Positions 1 to 7,987 are shown, numbered from the stretch's first letter. The stretch is DNA of 64,000 nt from CBDDCX01 sp965226925 (GCA_965226925.1 CBDDEN010000011.1:496001-560000); one strand, 5' to 3'. Program-made: numbers and translations. The notes: generated by a model not told the origin, from the sequence alone.

Positions 1-152
1 GTCTCGCTCAATGCCCGGGCGGGCGTCGGGCGGGGCTGCCGTTGCCCGGTCGATGGGCCTCGACGACGGTACAACGTCGATCGGCAGACCTCGAGGGCCG
101 CGCACGCCGGTTTTACACCGACGTGCTTAGCCAGCTCATCGGCCGCCTTCAA
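1..152 (-). CDS. IS3-family transposase OrfB, N-terminal part only
   Basis: This is the beginning of the DDE transposase of copy A, cut by the window edge. It starts at a TTG that overlaps the orfA stop by four bases (TTGA), as in the two other copies. About 50 codons are visible, encoding the N-terminal region before the catalytic core, so the DDE residues cannot be checked. No A-rich slippery heptamer is seen at the overlap, so coupled reinitiation looks more likely here than the -1 frameshifting of many IS3 elements. That last point is inference. Confidence 0.8.
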   Translation of the reverse strand, partial: MKAADELAKHVGVKPACAALEVCRSTLYRRRGPSTGQRQPRPTPARALSE

Positions 153-598
153 GAGTTCGTCCCGTCGTCGAGGCTTATCCCCAGCAGCCCCGCAACTTTT
201 CCCTGCACGTCGATGATCAGGTGTGCCTTCCTGAGCTCATCCTCGAGCCGAGCATTGCGGCGCTCCAGCTTGCGTACCTTCTCATCCAGAGGATTTCGCT
301 CCGGCTTGCGGCCGCGTTTCTTCGACAGGGCCTTCAGCGACCCGCTATGCGCCGCCTTGCGCCACGTCGTCAGGTGCGACGAGTACAGGCCCTCGCGCCG
401 CAGGAGCTGGCCCACCTCGCCGGGCTCGGTGCACCGGTCCGCTTCTTCGACGATCCGCAGCTTGTACGACGGACTGAACCGCCGGCGTAGCGGCCTATCT
501 ACTACCTCCGGGTCCGCAGGAGCTGCCGCGCTTCGCTTGGCCCCCCCGGTTCGAGGGGCACTACCATTCTCTTCCATTCTCTCTCGCAGTCCCAACAT
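149..598 (-). CDS. IS3-family transposase OrfA (HTH protein), copy A
   Basis: The 149-residue protein is the same as OrfA of the copy at 1981-2430. Residues about 38-85 carry the helix-turn-helix seen in IS3 OrfA proteins (FSPSYKLRIVEEAD, then LYSSHLTTWRKA). A basic, heptad-like stretch at about 95-130 (KVRKLERRNARLEDELRKAH) is probably the leucine-zipper multimerisation helix. OrfA binds the terminal repeats and works with OrfB. The ATG lies about 70 bases inside the element's left terminus, where the promoter would be expected. Confidence 0.9.
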   Translation of the reverse strand: MLGLRERMEENGSAPRTGGAKRSAAAPADPEVVDRPLRRRFSPSYKLRIVEEADRCTEPGEVGQLLRREGLYSSHLTTWRKAAHSGSLKALSKKRGRKPERNPLDEKVRKLERRNARLEDELRKAHLIIDVQGKVAGLLGISLDDGTNS

Positions 599-671
599 GT
601 TCGTTTTCTCTGCCTTCGCCCTACTCTAATTCTTTGCGTGCTCTGTGTCTCACGTACGTTGGCAGAGAGGG

Positions 672-1289
672 GTGGGGACTCTGGGGCATCGCCTGCATAT
701 CGGTCTCGGGCCACGGCACGGTCCGCCAGTCGAGGTCTACGAAGATCTCTGGATCGGCGTCGGGATCGACGTGACACTGTCGGCACGTCAGGGACTCACC
801 CGGGATGGGTAGAGGCGTACCGACGAGCGTGTCCCGCGCCACGTGGCATTGTAGGCAGGAAGAAAACTCGGGATGGGGCGTTACCGGCGCATACGTGTTG
901 AAGCGCGCGACCCAACCACCTCGTAGGTGGCAGACGTTACAACTCGAGCGACTGAATTCCTCGTCGGTCAGGCCGTGTGGAACGCGAGGGGGCGCGCCGG
1001 GATAGACTCGAAGACGTTGGTACATATCCAAAGAACGCACATGGGCAGAGGTGACGCTCCGGAAGGCGGGCAACACTCCGAGTTCGTCATGGCTGATCCG
1101 AGGAACGTCGGCCTCGGAGGCGATCGGTCGGCCGGGAGCACCCACGCTGACCGGTTCGGGGTACTCCAGTTCCCAAGAATGTCTTTCAAAATACCTGCCT
1201 ACGAGCACCACTACCGCAGACATGACAGTGATGGCCATGACGATCTCGACGACACGCCGCGGCGGGATGTATGGGAGCTTGCCGCTCAT
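672..1289 (-). pseudogene. napB: NapB-like tetraheme cytochrome c, 3' end removed by IS insertion
   Basis: The ATG at 1289 overlaps the napA stop (ATGA), so the pair was translationally coupled. After a short basic leader there is one membrane helix at about residues 10-30 (EIVMAITVMSAVVVLVGRYF), then VPHGLTDEEF and three heme-binding CXXCH motifs: CNVCH, CLQCH and CRQCH. This order matches NapB, the electron donor to NapA, with an extra heme. The protein departs from the family after MPQSPH, where IS copy A begins at 672; the last 17 or so codons before the stop at 621 come from the IS. A further CXXCH and the C-terminus have probably been lost. It is membrane-anchored rather than soluble, unlike classical NapB. 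Confidence 0.8.
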
Positions 1290-1757
1290 GCCGGAAGTCG
1301 CTCCACTCTCACGGCGCACTTCTTGTAGTCGGGCTGAGCAGAAATCGGGCAGTACGCATCGAGCGTGAGCTCGTTCACCAGCAACGACTCATCGAAGAAG
1401 GGCACGAATACCTGGCCGCGGGCGGGTTGCCCTCGGTAGTCGATAGAGGCGCGCCTGGACTTCTTCCATCGACCGTGGCCCCGGCGGGCTCACTCGAGCC
1501 GGACGTCACCTCGCGATCCTTTCGTATAGACCTTCCTGTCAGGTCCGGCAGCGTCTCTCGAGTGAATCTCGACATAGGCGTGCGGCACGTATTACACTTC
1601 GCCTGGTGCAGCGTGGCAACCCGTCTCGTCGATCAATCATCGATCGCTCCCGTGTGCGGACCGCCCGAGTGCTCTAAGAGGCCTCGACCGGTGTCAGGTC
1701 AACCAGAACGGGACTCTCGATCCGGCCATTCGGGTGGAGCTTCGTAGGGCCTCATCC
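1286..1757 (-). pseudogene. napA: napA, C-terminal fragment separated by IS insertion and frameshifted
   Basis: The last 40 or so codons read cleanly as the end of a periplasmic nitrate reductase: RGQVFVPFFDESLLVNEL, then DAYCPISAQPDYKKCAVRVE. Going upstream the homology continues in pieces in different frames: PYEAPPEWPD next to the IS, TRRVATLHQA, and VPHAYVEIH. In-frame stops lie between, so several small indels are present. Joining TGG ATC TGG from the upstream fragment at 4941 to ATG AGG CCC TAC here, and removing one TCC duplication, restores the reading IWMRPYEAPP. This is the 3' fifth of napA, cut off by the nested IS at 1758-4940. It can no longer be expressed as part of NapA. Confidence 0.85.
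1755..1757. repeat. Left copy of target-site duplication TCC (outer IS copy C)
   Basis: TCC at 1755-1757 is repeated at 4941-4943 on the other side of the nested IS block. Deleting one copy plus the block rejoins the napA reading frame (IW followed by MRPYEAPP), which supports a true 3-bp target duplication. IS3-family elements normally give duplications of 3-5 bp. Confidence 0.8.
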
Positions 1758-1904
1758 CCCTCTCTGCCAACGTACGGAGACACAGAGCACGCAGGTCTCG
1801 CTGAGCAGACTCATCGGGCCTACGCATCGAATTAGGGTAGGGCGAAGGCAGAGAAAACGAACATGTTGCGGACTGGTGCGACCCGTCTCGAGAGAATGGA
1901 AGAG

Positions 1905-1907
1905 AAT
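1905..1907. repeat. Left copy of target-site duplication AAT (inner IS copy B)
   Basis: AAT at 1905-1907 recurs at 3477-3479, directly outside the two ends of copy B. The uninterrupted target, GAAGAGAATGGTAGTGCCCC, exists inside copy B itself around 2005-2025, which proves where copy B went in. Confidence 0.85.
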
Positions 1908-1980
1908 CCCTCTCTGCCAACGTACGTGAGACACAGAGCACGCAAAGAATTAGAGTAGGGCGAAGGCAGAGAAAACGAAC

Positions 1981-2430
1981 ATGTTGGGACTGCGAGAGAG
2001 AATGGAAGAGAATGGTAGTGCCCCTCGAACCGGGGGGGCCAAGCGAAGCGCGGCAGCTCCTGCGGACCCGGAGGTAGTAGATAGGCCGCTACGCCGGCGG
2101 TTCAGTCCGTCGTACAAGCTGCGGATCGTCGAAGAAGCGGACCGGTGCACCGAGCCCGGCGAGGTGGGCCAGCTCCTGCGGCGAGAGGGCCTGTACTCGT
2201 CGCACCTGACGACGTGGCGCAAGGCGGCGCATAGCGGGTCGCTGAAGGCCCTGTCGAAGAAACGCGGCCGCAAGCCGGAGCGAAATCCTCTGGATGAGAA
2301 GGTACGCAAGCTGGAGCGCCGCAATGCTCGGCTCGAGGATGAGCTCAGGAAGGCACACCTGATCATCGACGTGCAGGGAAAAGTTGCGGGGCTGCTGGGG
2401 ATAAGCCTCGACGACGGGACGAACTCTTGA
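1981..2430 (+). CDS. IS3-family transposase OrfA, copy B
   Basis: A 149-residue DNA-binding protein of the IS, identical in sequence to the copy at 149-598. A helix-turn-helix domain at about residues 38-85 is followed by a charged helix with heptad spacing at 95-130 that probably mediates multimerisation. The ATG is 73 bases inside the element, and the stop TGA at 2428-2430 overlaps the TTG start of orfB. Residues 1-37 are a low-complexity, Ala/Pro-rich leader that differs from the outer copy. Confidence 0.9.
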   Translation: MLGLRERMEENGSAPRTGGAKRSAAAPADPEVVDRPLRRRFSPSYKLRIVEEADRCTEPGEVGQLLRREGLYSSHLTTWRKAAHSGSLKALSKKRGRKPERNPLDEKVRKLERRNARLEDELRKAHLIIDVQGKVAGLLGISLDDGTNS

Positions 2431-3440
2431 AGGCGGCCGATGAGCTGGCTAAGCACGTCGGTGTAAAACCGGCGTGCGCGGCCCTCGAGGTCTGCCGATC
2501 GACGTTGTACCGTCGTCGAGGCCCATCGACCGGGCAACGGCAGCCCCGCCCGACGCCCGCCCGGGCATTGAGCGAGACGGAACGAGGCGAGGTCTTCGAC
2601 ACGCTGTGTTCGGAGCGGTTCGTGGACCGCTCACCCGCCGAGGTGGTGGCCACGCTGCTCGACGAAGAGGTCTACCTGTGCAGCGAACGCACGATGTATC
2701 GTGTTCTGGCCTCCGAGGTGCCGGTTCAGGAACGCCGGGCGCAGCGCACCCATCCCGAGTACAAGAAGCCCGAGTTGATGGCCACGGCGCCGAACCAGGT
2801 GTGGTCCTGGGACATCACGCGGCTGCTGGGGCCGAAGAAGTGGAGCTATTACTACCTGTACGTGATCCTGGACATCTACAGCCGCTACGTCGTGGGCTGG
2901 ATGGTGGCGGACCGGGAGAACTCGGCCCTGGCCGGCCGGTTGATCCAGCAGAGCTGCCTGAAGCATGGCGTCCAGCCCCGGGTCCTGACCCTGCACTCGG
3001 ATCGGGGAGCTCCAATGACGAGCCAATGCACCGCTCAACTTCTCGCTGACCTCGGCGTGACCCGCTCGTTGAGCCGGCCTCAGGTCTCGGATGACAATCC
3101 GTTTTCCGAGGCTCAGTTCAAGACCTTGAAGTACCATCCCTCGTTTCCCGGACGGTTCGGAGACCAGGGCCAGGCCAAGACCTTCTGTCGATCGTTCTTC
3201 CGTTGGTACAATGCCGAGCACAGGCACGGGGGCATCTCGATGCTGACCCCCGAACAAGTGCACTTCGGGCGCGCCGACAACGTTATCGCCCGCAGGACAA
3301 CCGTGCTCAACACGAAGCATGGGCCACCCATCCCGAACGCTTCGTCAGAGGCGTTCCGAAACCCAAACCGCTCCCGGAGGCCGTCTGGATCAATCCTCCC
3401 ACCACACCCCTCTCCACACAGGAAATTGCTCTTTAATTAA
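2427..3440 (+). CDS. IS3-family transposase OrfB (DDE integrase), copy B, C-terminus frameshifted
   Basis: The 337-residue catalytic subunit carries an IS3-type HTH_21-like N-terminus and an rve integrase core with the DDE triad at about D129 (SWDITRLLG), D192 (HSDRGAP) and E228 (FSEAQFKTLK). It starts at a TTG overlapping the orfA stop. Near 3308 this copy has two more bases than copy C: GCTCAACACGAAGC here against GCTCCGCGAAGC there. As a result the usual ending HPERFVRGVPKP...INPP is read in another frame (it is still visible, ending at 3436) and the protein ends with unrelated residues. Whether the enzyme remains active is unknown. Confidence 0.85.
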   Translation: MKAADELAKHVGVKPACAALEVCRSTLYRRRGPSTGQRQPRPTPARALSETERGEVFDTLCSERFVDRSPAEVVATLLDEEVYLCSERTMYRVLASEVPVQERRAQRTHPEYKKPELMATAPNQVWSWDITRLLGPKKWSYYYLYVILDIYSRYVVGWMVADRENSALAGRLIQQSCLKHGVQPRVLTLHSDRGAPMTSQCTAQLLADLGVTRSLSRPQVSDDNPFSEAQFKTLKYHPSFPGRFGDQGQAKTFCRSFFRWYNAEHRHGGISMLTPEQVHFGRADNVIARRTTVLNTKHGPPIPNASSEAFRNPNRSRRPSGSILPPHPSPHRKLLFN

Positions 3441-3476
3441 TCCCGTAGAGTGTCCCATTGTCGTTGACAGGTTCCG

Positions 3477-3479
3477 AAT
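3477..3479. repeat. Right copy of target-site duplication AAT (inner IS copy B)
   Basis: Partner of AAT 1905-1907; it lies directly after the right terminus GGTTCCG of copy B, and copy C sequence resumes at 3480. Confidence 0.85.
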
Positions 3480-3892
3480 GGTAGTGCCCCTGGTGGTCGG
3501 GGAGGCCAAGCGAAGCGCGGCAGCTCCTGCGGACCCAGAGGAGTAGATAGGCCGCTATGGCGGCGGTTCAGTCCGTCGTACAAGCTGCGGATCGTCGAAG
3601 AAGCGGACCGGTGCACCGAGCCCGGCGAGGTGGGTCAAGTCCTGCGGCGAGAGGGCCTGTACTCGTCGCACCTGACGACGTGGCGCAAGGCGGCGCATAG
3701 CGGGTCGCTGAAGGCCCTGTCGAAGAAACGCGGCCGCAAGCCGGAGCGAAATCCGCTGGATGAGAAGGTACGCAAGCTGGAGCGGCGAAACGCACGGATC
3801 GAGAATGAGCTCAGGAAGGCACACCTGATCATCGACGTGCAGGGAAAAGTTGCGGGGCTGCTGGGGATAAGCCTCGACGACGGGACAAACTC

Positions 3893-4900
3893 TTGAAGGC
3901 GGCCGATGAGCTGGCTAAGCACGTCGGTGTAAAACCGGCGTGCGCGGCCCTCGAGGTCTCCCGATCGACGTTGTACCGTCGTCGAGGCCCATCAACCGGG
4001 CAACAGCAGCCCCGCCCGACGCCCGCCCGGGCATTGAGCGAGACGGAACGAGGCGAGGTCTTCGACACGCTGTGTTCGGAGCGGTTCGTGGACCGCTCAC
4101 CCGCCGAGGTGGTGGCCACGCTGCTCGACGAAGAGGTCTACCTGTGCAGCGAACGCACGATGTATCGTGTTCTGGCCTCCGAGGTGCCGGTTCAGGAACG
4201 CCGGGCGCAGCGCACCCATCCCGAGTACAAGAAGCCCGAGTTGATGGCCACGGCGCCGAACCAGGTGTGGTCCTGGGATATCACGCGGCTGCTCGGGCCG
4301 AAGAAGTGGAGCTATTACTACCTCTACGTCATCATGGACATCTACAGCCGCTACGTCGTGGGCTGGATGGTGGCGGACCGGGAGAACTCGGCCCTGGCCG
4401 GCCGGTTGATCCAGCAGAGCTGCCTGAAGCATGGCGTCCAGCCCCGGGTCCTGACCCTGCACTCGGATCGGGGAACTCCAATGACGAGCCAATGCACCGC
4501 TCAACTTCTCGCTGACCTCGGCGTGACCCGCTCGTTGAGCCGGCCTCAGGTGTCGGATGACAACCCGTTTTCCGAGGCTCAGTTCAAAACCTTGAAGTAC
4601 CATCCCTCGTTTCCCGGACGGTTCAGGGATCAGGGCCAAGCCAAGACGTTCTGTCGATCGTTCTTCCGCTGGTACAATGCCGAGCACCGCCATGGCGGCA
4701 TCTCGATGCTAACCCCCGAGCAGGTCCACTTCGGAAACGCCGATCAGGTCATTGCCGGCAGGAAATCCGTGCTCCGCGAAGCATGGGCCGCTCATCCCGA
4801 ACGCTTCGTCAGAGGTGTGCCGAAGCCCAAACCGCTCCCGGAGGCCGTCTTCATCAATCCTCCCATCCCTTCCCTCACCACACAGGACATTGCTCTCTAA
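3893..4900 (+). CDS. IS3-family transposase OrfB (DDE integrase), copy C
   Basis: A 335-residue DDE transposase about 95 % identical by eye to that of copy B over the core, with the same catalytic positions (DITRLLG, HSDRGTP, SEAQFKTLK). Unlike copy B it keeps the family ending HPERFVRGVPKPKPLPEAV followed by INPP. The TTG start overlaps the orfA stop at 3894-3896. This is the only OrfB in the window with a complete, undisturbed frame. It could act on all three copies if expressed, but its own orfA upstream is split by copy B. Confidence 0.88.
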   Translation: MKAADELAKHVGVKPACAALEVSRSTLYRRRGPSTGQQQPRPTPARALSETERGEVFDTLCSERFVDRSPAEVVATLLDEEVYLCSERTMYRVLASEVPVQERRAQRTHPEYKKPELMATAPNQVWSWDITRLLGPKKWSYYYLYVIMDIYSRYVVGWMVADRENSALAGRLIQQSCLKHGVQPRVLTLHSDRGTPMTSQCTAQLLADLGVTRSLSRPQVSDDNPFSEAQFKTLKYHPSFPGRFRDQGQAKTFCRSFFRWYNAEHRHGGISMLTPEQVHFGNADQVIAGRKSVLREAWAAHPERFVRGVPKPKPLPEAVFINPPIPSLTTQDIAL

Positions 4901-4940
4901 TTAATCCCGTAGAGTGTCCCATTGTCGTTGACAGGTTCCG

Positions 4941-4943
4941 TCC
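4941..4943. repeat. Right copy of target-site duplication TCC (outer IS copy C)
   Basis: Partner of TCC 1755-1757; it lies directly after the right terminus GGTTCCG of copy C, and napA sequence begins here on the minus strand. Confidence 0.8.
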
Positions 4944-6873
4944 AGATCCAGGCGCGGTGGTCGGGTTTACCGTAGAAGTCGAACTCACCGCGCCGAGGAT
5001 CGGCCGCCGGATCCGTCTTTGTGTTGTAGCGCCACTTGGTCTCTTTGCCGTCCACGTAGGGCCACATGACGCCCGGTCGTTCCTTCAGGAGCGCATACGG
5101 AGCCATCCGGTGCCCGGGAGTGTCATGGAAGCGGACGTACTCATTCCAAGTCTCCTCCACGTGGCTCGCTTCATCGCTTGGAAAGAGGTCCCCGAACCCG
5201 AGTCGCTTGGCTACTTCGATGAGCTGCCAAGAGTCGCTCATCGCATCACCGGGGGGGTCCACGAGCTGCTCGAAGTGCTGAGTTCGGCGCTCCGAGTTCC
5301 CGTACATGCCCTCGCGTTCGATCCACATGGCCGCCGGAAGAACGACGTCCTCCACATCGGTGGTCGGCGTGGGATAGACGTCCGACACGACGAGGAAGCG
5401 ATCCGCCTTCTGCGCTGCCGCACGGTAGCGCTTGAGCTTGGGAAGCGAGACCATGGGGTTGGTGACCTGGATCCACATGAATCGGATATCGCCTCGATCT
5501 AGAGCTCGGAACATCGAGACCGTATGATGCGTCGGGGCCGGTGCGATGTTCTCTACCGGGACCCCCCAGATGTCGGCCGCGAACCGCCGGTCCTCCGGGT
5601 TCGTCACGACCCCGCGTGGGAGTTTGTGCGTAAGGGTCCCGACTTCCCGAACCGTTCCGCATGCGCTCGGCTGGCCCGTGAGTGAGAAGGGACTGTTGCC
5701 GGGCGTGGAGATCTTCCCCACCAGCAGGTGGATGTTGTAGATCAGGTTGTTCATCCAGGTACCGCGTGTGTGCTGGTTCACACCCATACACCAGAACGAG
5801 GTCACCTTGCGAGAGCGATCCCCATACAGGGAGGCCAACCACCGTATATCCGAGGCGTCCACACCGGATATTTCCGAGGCACGCTCGGGTGTGTAGTCGG
5901 CCAGGAAGTCCACGTAGTCCGCCCAGGTCGCGGCCGTGGCCTCATCCGCGAATCGAAAATCGTCGGCCAGGCCATACCCGATGTCGGTTTTGCCACGTTT
6001 GAACGAGACGTGCCGTTCTACGAACTCACGGTCGACCCAGTTGTTGCGAACGATCTCGTGACAGATGGCGTTCGCGATCGCCAGGTCCGACTGGGGGGTG
6101 AAGATCAAAGACCGATCGGACGCGTAGCTCGTTCGTGTCGTCCTGGTGGCCAGATCGACGATTCGCACGTCTCGCCGCCTCTGCCGTTGCTCCAGCATCC
6201 GTGAAAAGAGCACGGGGTGCATTTCCGCCATATTGTTGCCCCAAAGCACGAATACATCGGCGTGATCGATGTCTTCGTAGCAGCCCATGGGCTCGTCGAG
6301 GCCGAACGAGCTGAGGAAGCCCGTAACGGCACTGGACATACAGAGCCGTGCGTTGGCTTCGACGTTATTGGTGCCGAGCGCTCCTTTGAACAGCTTTGAG
6401 GCGGTGTACCCGTCGGGAATGGTCCACTGTCCGGATCCGTAGATAGCGACACTGTCCTTCCCGTGTGCGTCCACGGTCTGGCGAAGCCGCCGAGCCACCA
6501 CGTCCAGCGCCTCCTGCAATGGCACATCGACGAGCCGGCCGTTCCTGCGCACCTTGGCCCGCGTAATCCGGTCTCTGCCATAGAGGGCCTGCACAGAATG
6601 GTAGCCCTTGACGCACGCTAGGCCCTTGTTGACCGGGGAGTCGGGGTCGCCCTTCACTGCCACCGCACGCCCGCCTTCGATTCCCACCAAGAGCCCACAC
6701 CCGACTCCGTAAAAACGGCATGGGGTCTTTCTCCAGTCGATGTCAGAGTTGTCCGACCCCAGGCCCCGCACTTCCTCTCCGAACAACACGCCGGGCATGA
6801 GCGACGCGGCCGAACCCGCGGCGGCAGCCATGGCAGTCCGTTTCAGGAAGGTCCGACGATCTTGGGTGGTCAT
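4944..6873 (-). pseudogene. napA: napA, periplasmic nitrate reductase catalytic subunit, N-terminal four-fifths
   Basis: NapA is a Mo-bis-MGD enzyme that reduces nitrate to nitrite in the periplasm. The ATG at 6873 overlaps the napD stop. A Tat signal (DRRTFLKR at residues 5-12) is followed by the [4Fe-4S] domain and the molybdopterin domains. The molybdenum cysteine is present at about residue 178 (ANARLCMSSAV), as are GSGQW and WGNNMAEMHP. The cluster motif reads CRFYGVGC, then GLACVKGY: Tyr55 (codon TAC 6709-6711) replaces the expected second cysteine. The frame runs into IS copy C after RAWIW and stops at 4897, so about 140 C-terminal residues, including much of the dinucleotide-binding domain, are missing. 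Intact NapA is roughly 750-930 residues. The gene is almost certainly inactive. Confidence 0.93.
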
Positions 6874-7142
6874 CGATCGGCGCCTACTGCCACCGGGTCC
6901 GCGAGCTCCGTGTCGGGGTCGATTTCGCCGAAGGTCAGGAACAGAGCCTGGATTCCATCCATGGCCTCTACCCTCGAACGCAGATCGTGCTCTTCCTGGA
7001 GATCCGAAGTCTCGGTGACCAGGATCATCACATCGCGGTTCTCGGCCCTAGCCACCTCGCAGCCGGCGAGGTTCATGAGCCGCTCGTTCACTCGCTCGAG
7101 CGCACCCTGCTCTGGAACCACCAGGTAGCTACAGATAGGCAT
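6870..7142 (-). CDS. napD: NapD, Tat-proofreading chaperone for NapA
   Basis: A small cytoplasmic protein of 90 residues with a ferredoxin-like fold that binds the NapA Tat signal and prevents premature export. It begins MPICSYLVVPEQG and contains the family features GCEVARAEN and a C-terminal ALFLTFGEID. The start at 7142 is chosen because a strong ribosome site (GGAGGG, eight bases upstream) precedes it; a longer frame to 7211 lacks one and does not match the family. The stop overlaps the napA start (ATGA), the usual napD-napA arrangement. This gene looks intact although its partner is broken. Confidence 0.88.
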   Translation of the reverse strand: MPICSYLVVPEQGALERVNERLMNLAGCEVARAENRDVMILVTETSDLQEEHDLRSRVEAMDGIQALFLTFGEIDPDTELADPVAVGADR

Positions 7143-7276
7143 TACCGGCTCCCTCCGAAGTCCTCTGGACCCACGCCAGCAGATGAAACGTAGGCTCAAC
7201 AAAGGGCCCACAACAAGTCCGAAATCCCCTCGACACAGCGTGGGGACATTTCCCGAAGTTCCTCTGATCGAATCGG

Positions 7277-7987
7277 CTAACGTTCATTGCTCATGGCGCT
7301 CGGTCCGGGCATGAGATGGCAGGCGACACAGTTCCTGTCCGGCAGATGTTCGGCTTGCTCAGCGTGGCACCATAAGCAGGCTGCGCGGGTCCGTAAGGGG
7401 GCCTGCACGGGATTCGACGTGTGACATGCGGACCCCGTACACGTTCGATGAACCTCCAGAGGATGCGCCTCGGCAGGAGCCTCTTCGTGACAGCTCAGGC
7501 AGCCCGTGGCTGTGACGTCATGGTGTTCTTCATGACAGCTCTGACAATCCAGTTCTGGCACTCGCAGCGAAGGCCCTTCGGCGTGGCAATCGGAACATGC
7601 GTGCGCTTCGTGGGCGGCATGTAGGAACGGGACGTCACGATCGGAGACCTCGTCGCTCACCGACAGATCGAAACTGCGGCGAAGCGTATAAACTTCTTGC
7701 TGCAGAGCGCTCGCCTGATGACATGCCGTACACTCCGCCACAACCGGGTCCGAGGCGTGGTGACAGCTTCGGCAGTCCGACACGTTCCGCAACAACGAAA
7801 CGCCGTGTTGCGGGCGCATACTGTGGCATGTGGCACAGGCGACCGCTTCATGCGCCCTGTGATAGAACGTCGTGTCGACGACGGCGGCGATTTGGACCAA
7901 GGGTGCGACATCGACCGACGCGAAGAGCGTCGGTGGCAGACCGCACAGGACCAGGCAGACCAATATGATCCGAGCGGGGAGCGTCAC
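7277..7987 (-). CDS. Secreted multiheme cytochrome c, about nine hemes
   Basis: The 236-residue protein has a signal peptide (residues 1-23, ending LFA) and eight CXXCH sites (CATCH, CRSCH, CTACH, CSDCH, CQSCH, CLSCH, CLWCH, CVACH) plus one CX4CH site, CTGSACH. The heme density, one per 26 residues, is typical of electron-wire cytochromes rather than enzymes. It starts with GTG overlapping the stop of the upstream 16-heme cytochrome (GTGA), so both come from the same mRNA. It lies between that gene and napD, with 134 bp before napD. It is probably a periplasmic electron shuttle between the conduit and NapAB. No specific family is recognised. Confidence 0.8.
   Translation of the reverse strand: MTLPARIILVCLVLCGLPPTLFASVDVAPLVQIAAVVDTTFYHRAHEAVACATCHSMRPQHGVSLLRNVSDCRSCHHASDPVVAECTACHQASALQQEVYTLRRSFDLSVSDEVSDRDVPFLHAAHEAHACSDCHAEGPSLRVPELDCQSCHEEHHDVTATGCLSCHEEAPAEAHPLEVHRTCTGSACHTSNPVQAPLRTRAACLWCHAEQAEHLPDRNCVACHLMPGPSAMSNER

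Larger units (their letters stand above)
1..671 (-). mobile_element. IS3-family insertion sequence, partial copy A (runs off left edge)
   Basis: This is the left end, orfA and the start of orfB of an IS3-family element on the minus strand. It matches the copy at 1908-3476 almost base for base over this stretch; the one difference I noticed is synonymous in orfA. The terminus is placed at 671, where the shared sequence starting CCCTCTCTGCC stops; outside it lies the napB-like gene. The right end and its target duplication are beyond the window. GTG at 672-674 would be the 3-bp duplication if this copy behaves like the other two. Its near identity to copy B shows recent transposition. Confidence 0.9.
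1908..3476 (+). mobile_element. Complete IS3-family insertion sequence copy B (inner), 1,569 bp
   Basis: Both ends are fixed by comparison: the left end starts CCCTCTCTGCCAACG and the right end stops ...CAGGTTCCG, each next to an AAT target duplication. It has orfA (1981-2430) and orfB (2427-3440) in one direction. It lies inside orfA of copy C, so it moved after copy C, and it is nearly identical to copy A over the shared 671 bp. The first 25 bp include a partly palindromic stretch around ACGTACGT. The end of orfB is frameshifted relative to copy C, so this copy may no longer make a fully normal transposase. Confidence 0.9.
1863..3896 (+). pseudogene. OrfA of IS copy C, interrupted after codon 15 by IS copy B
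   Basis: The reading frame starts at ATG 1863, runs 15 codons to AAT at 1905-1907, and continues at GGT 3480 to the stop at 3896. When copy B and one AAT are removed, the frame is open throughout, about 153 residues, with the same helix-turn-helix region as the other OrfA copies (RFSPSYKLRIVEEAD). The N-terminal 45 residues differ from copies A and B. As it stands the gene is split, though an internal ATG at 3630 could still give an 88-residue C-terminal piece. OrfA loss would disable copy C unless OrfA is supplied by another copy. Confidence 0.8.
1758..4940 (+). mobile_element. IS3-family insertion sequence copy C (outer), interrupted by copy B
   Basis: The outer element is split into 1758-1907 and 3480-4940. 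Its left end CCCTCTCTGCCAACG and right end (reverse complement CGGAACCTGTCAACG) match those of copy B and form imperfect terminal inverted repeats of 27 bp, about 16 positions identical, best in TG.CAACG and GACAC. It is flanked by TCC duplications and inserted against the direction of napA. Without copy B it would be about 1.61 kb, some 40 bp longer than copy B because of extra sequence in the left leader around 1795-1835. It differs from A and B by many point changes, so it is the older insertion. Its orfB is intact and its orfA is broken by copy B. Confidence 0.85.

Noticed and set aside
2420..2435. Programmed -1 frameshift between IS orfA and orfB
   Set aside because: No A-rich slippery sequence is seen at the overlap, and a TTG start overlaps the orfA stop. 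Coupled initiation explains the arrangement more simply.
1..4940. Composite transposon made of IS copies A and B/C carrying a cargo
   Set aside because: The DNA between the copies is napB and the napA 3' end in their natural order, and the target duplications belong to single IS insertions. There is no foreign cargo.
3480..4940. IS copy C as a 5'-truncated tandem copy
   Set aside because: Its missing left end is at 1758-1907, on the other side of copy B, with matching AAT duplications. It is interrupted, not truncated.
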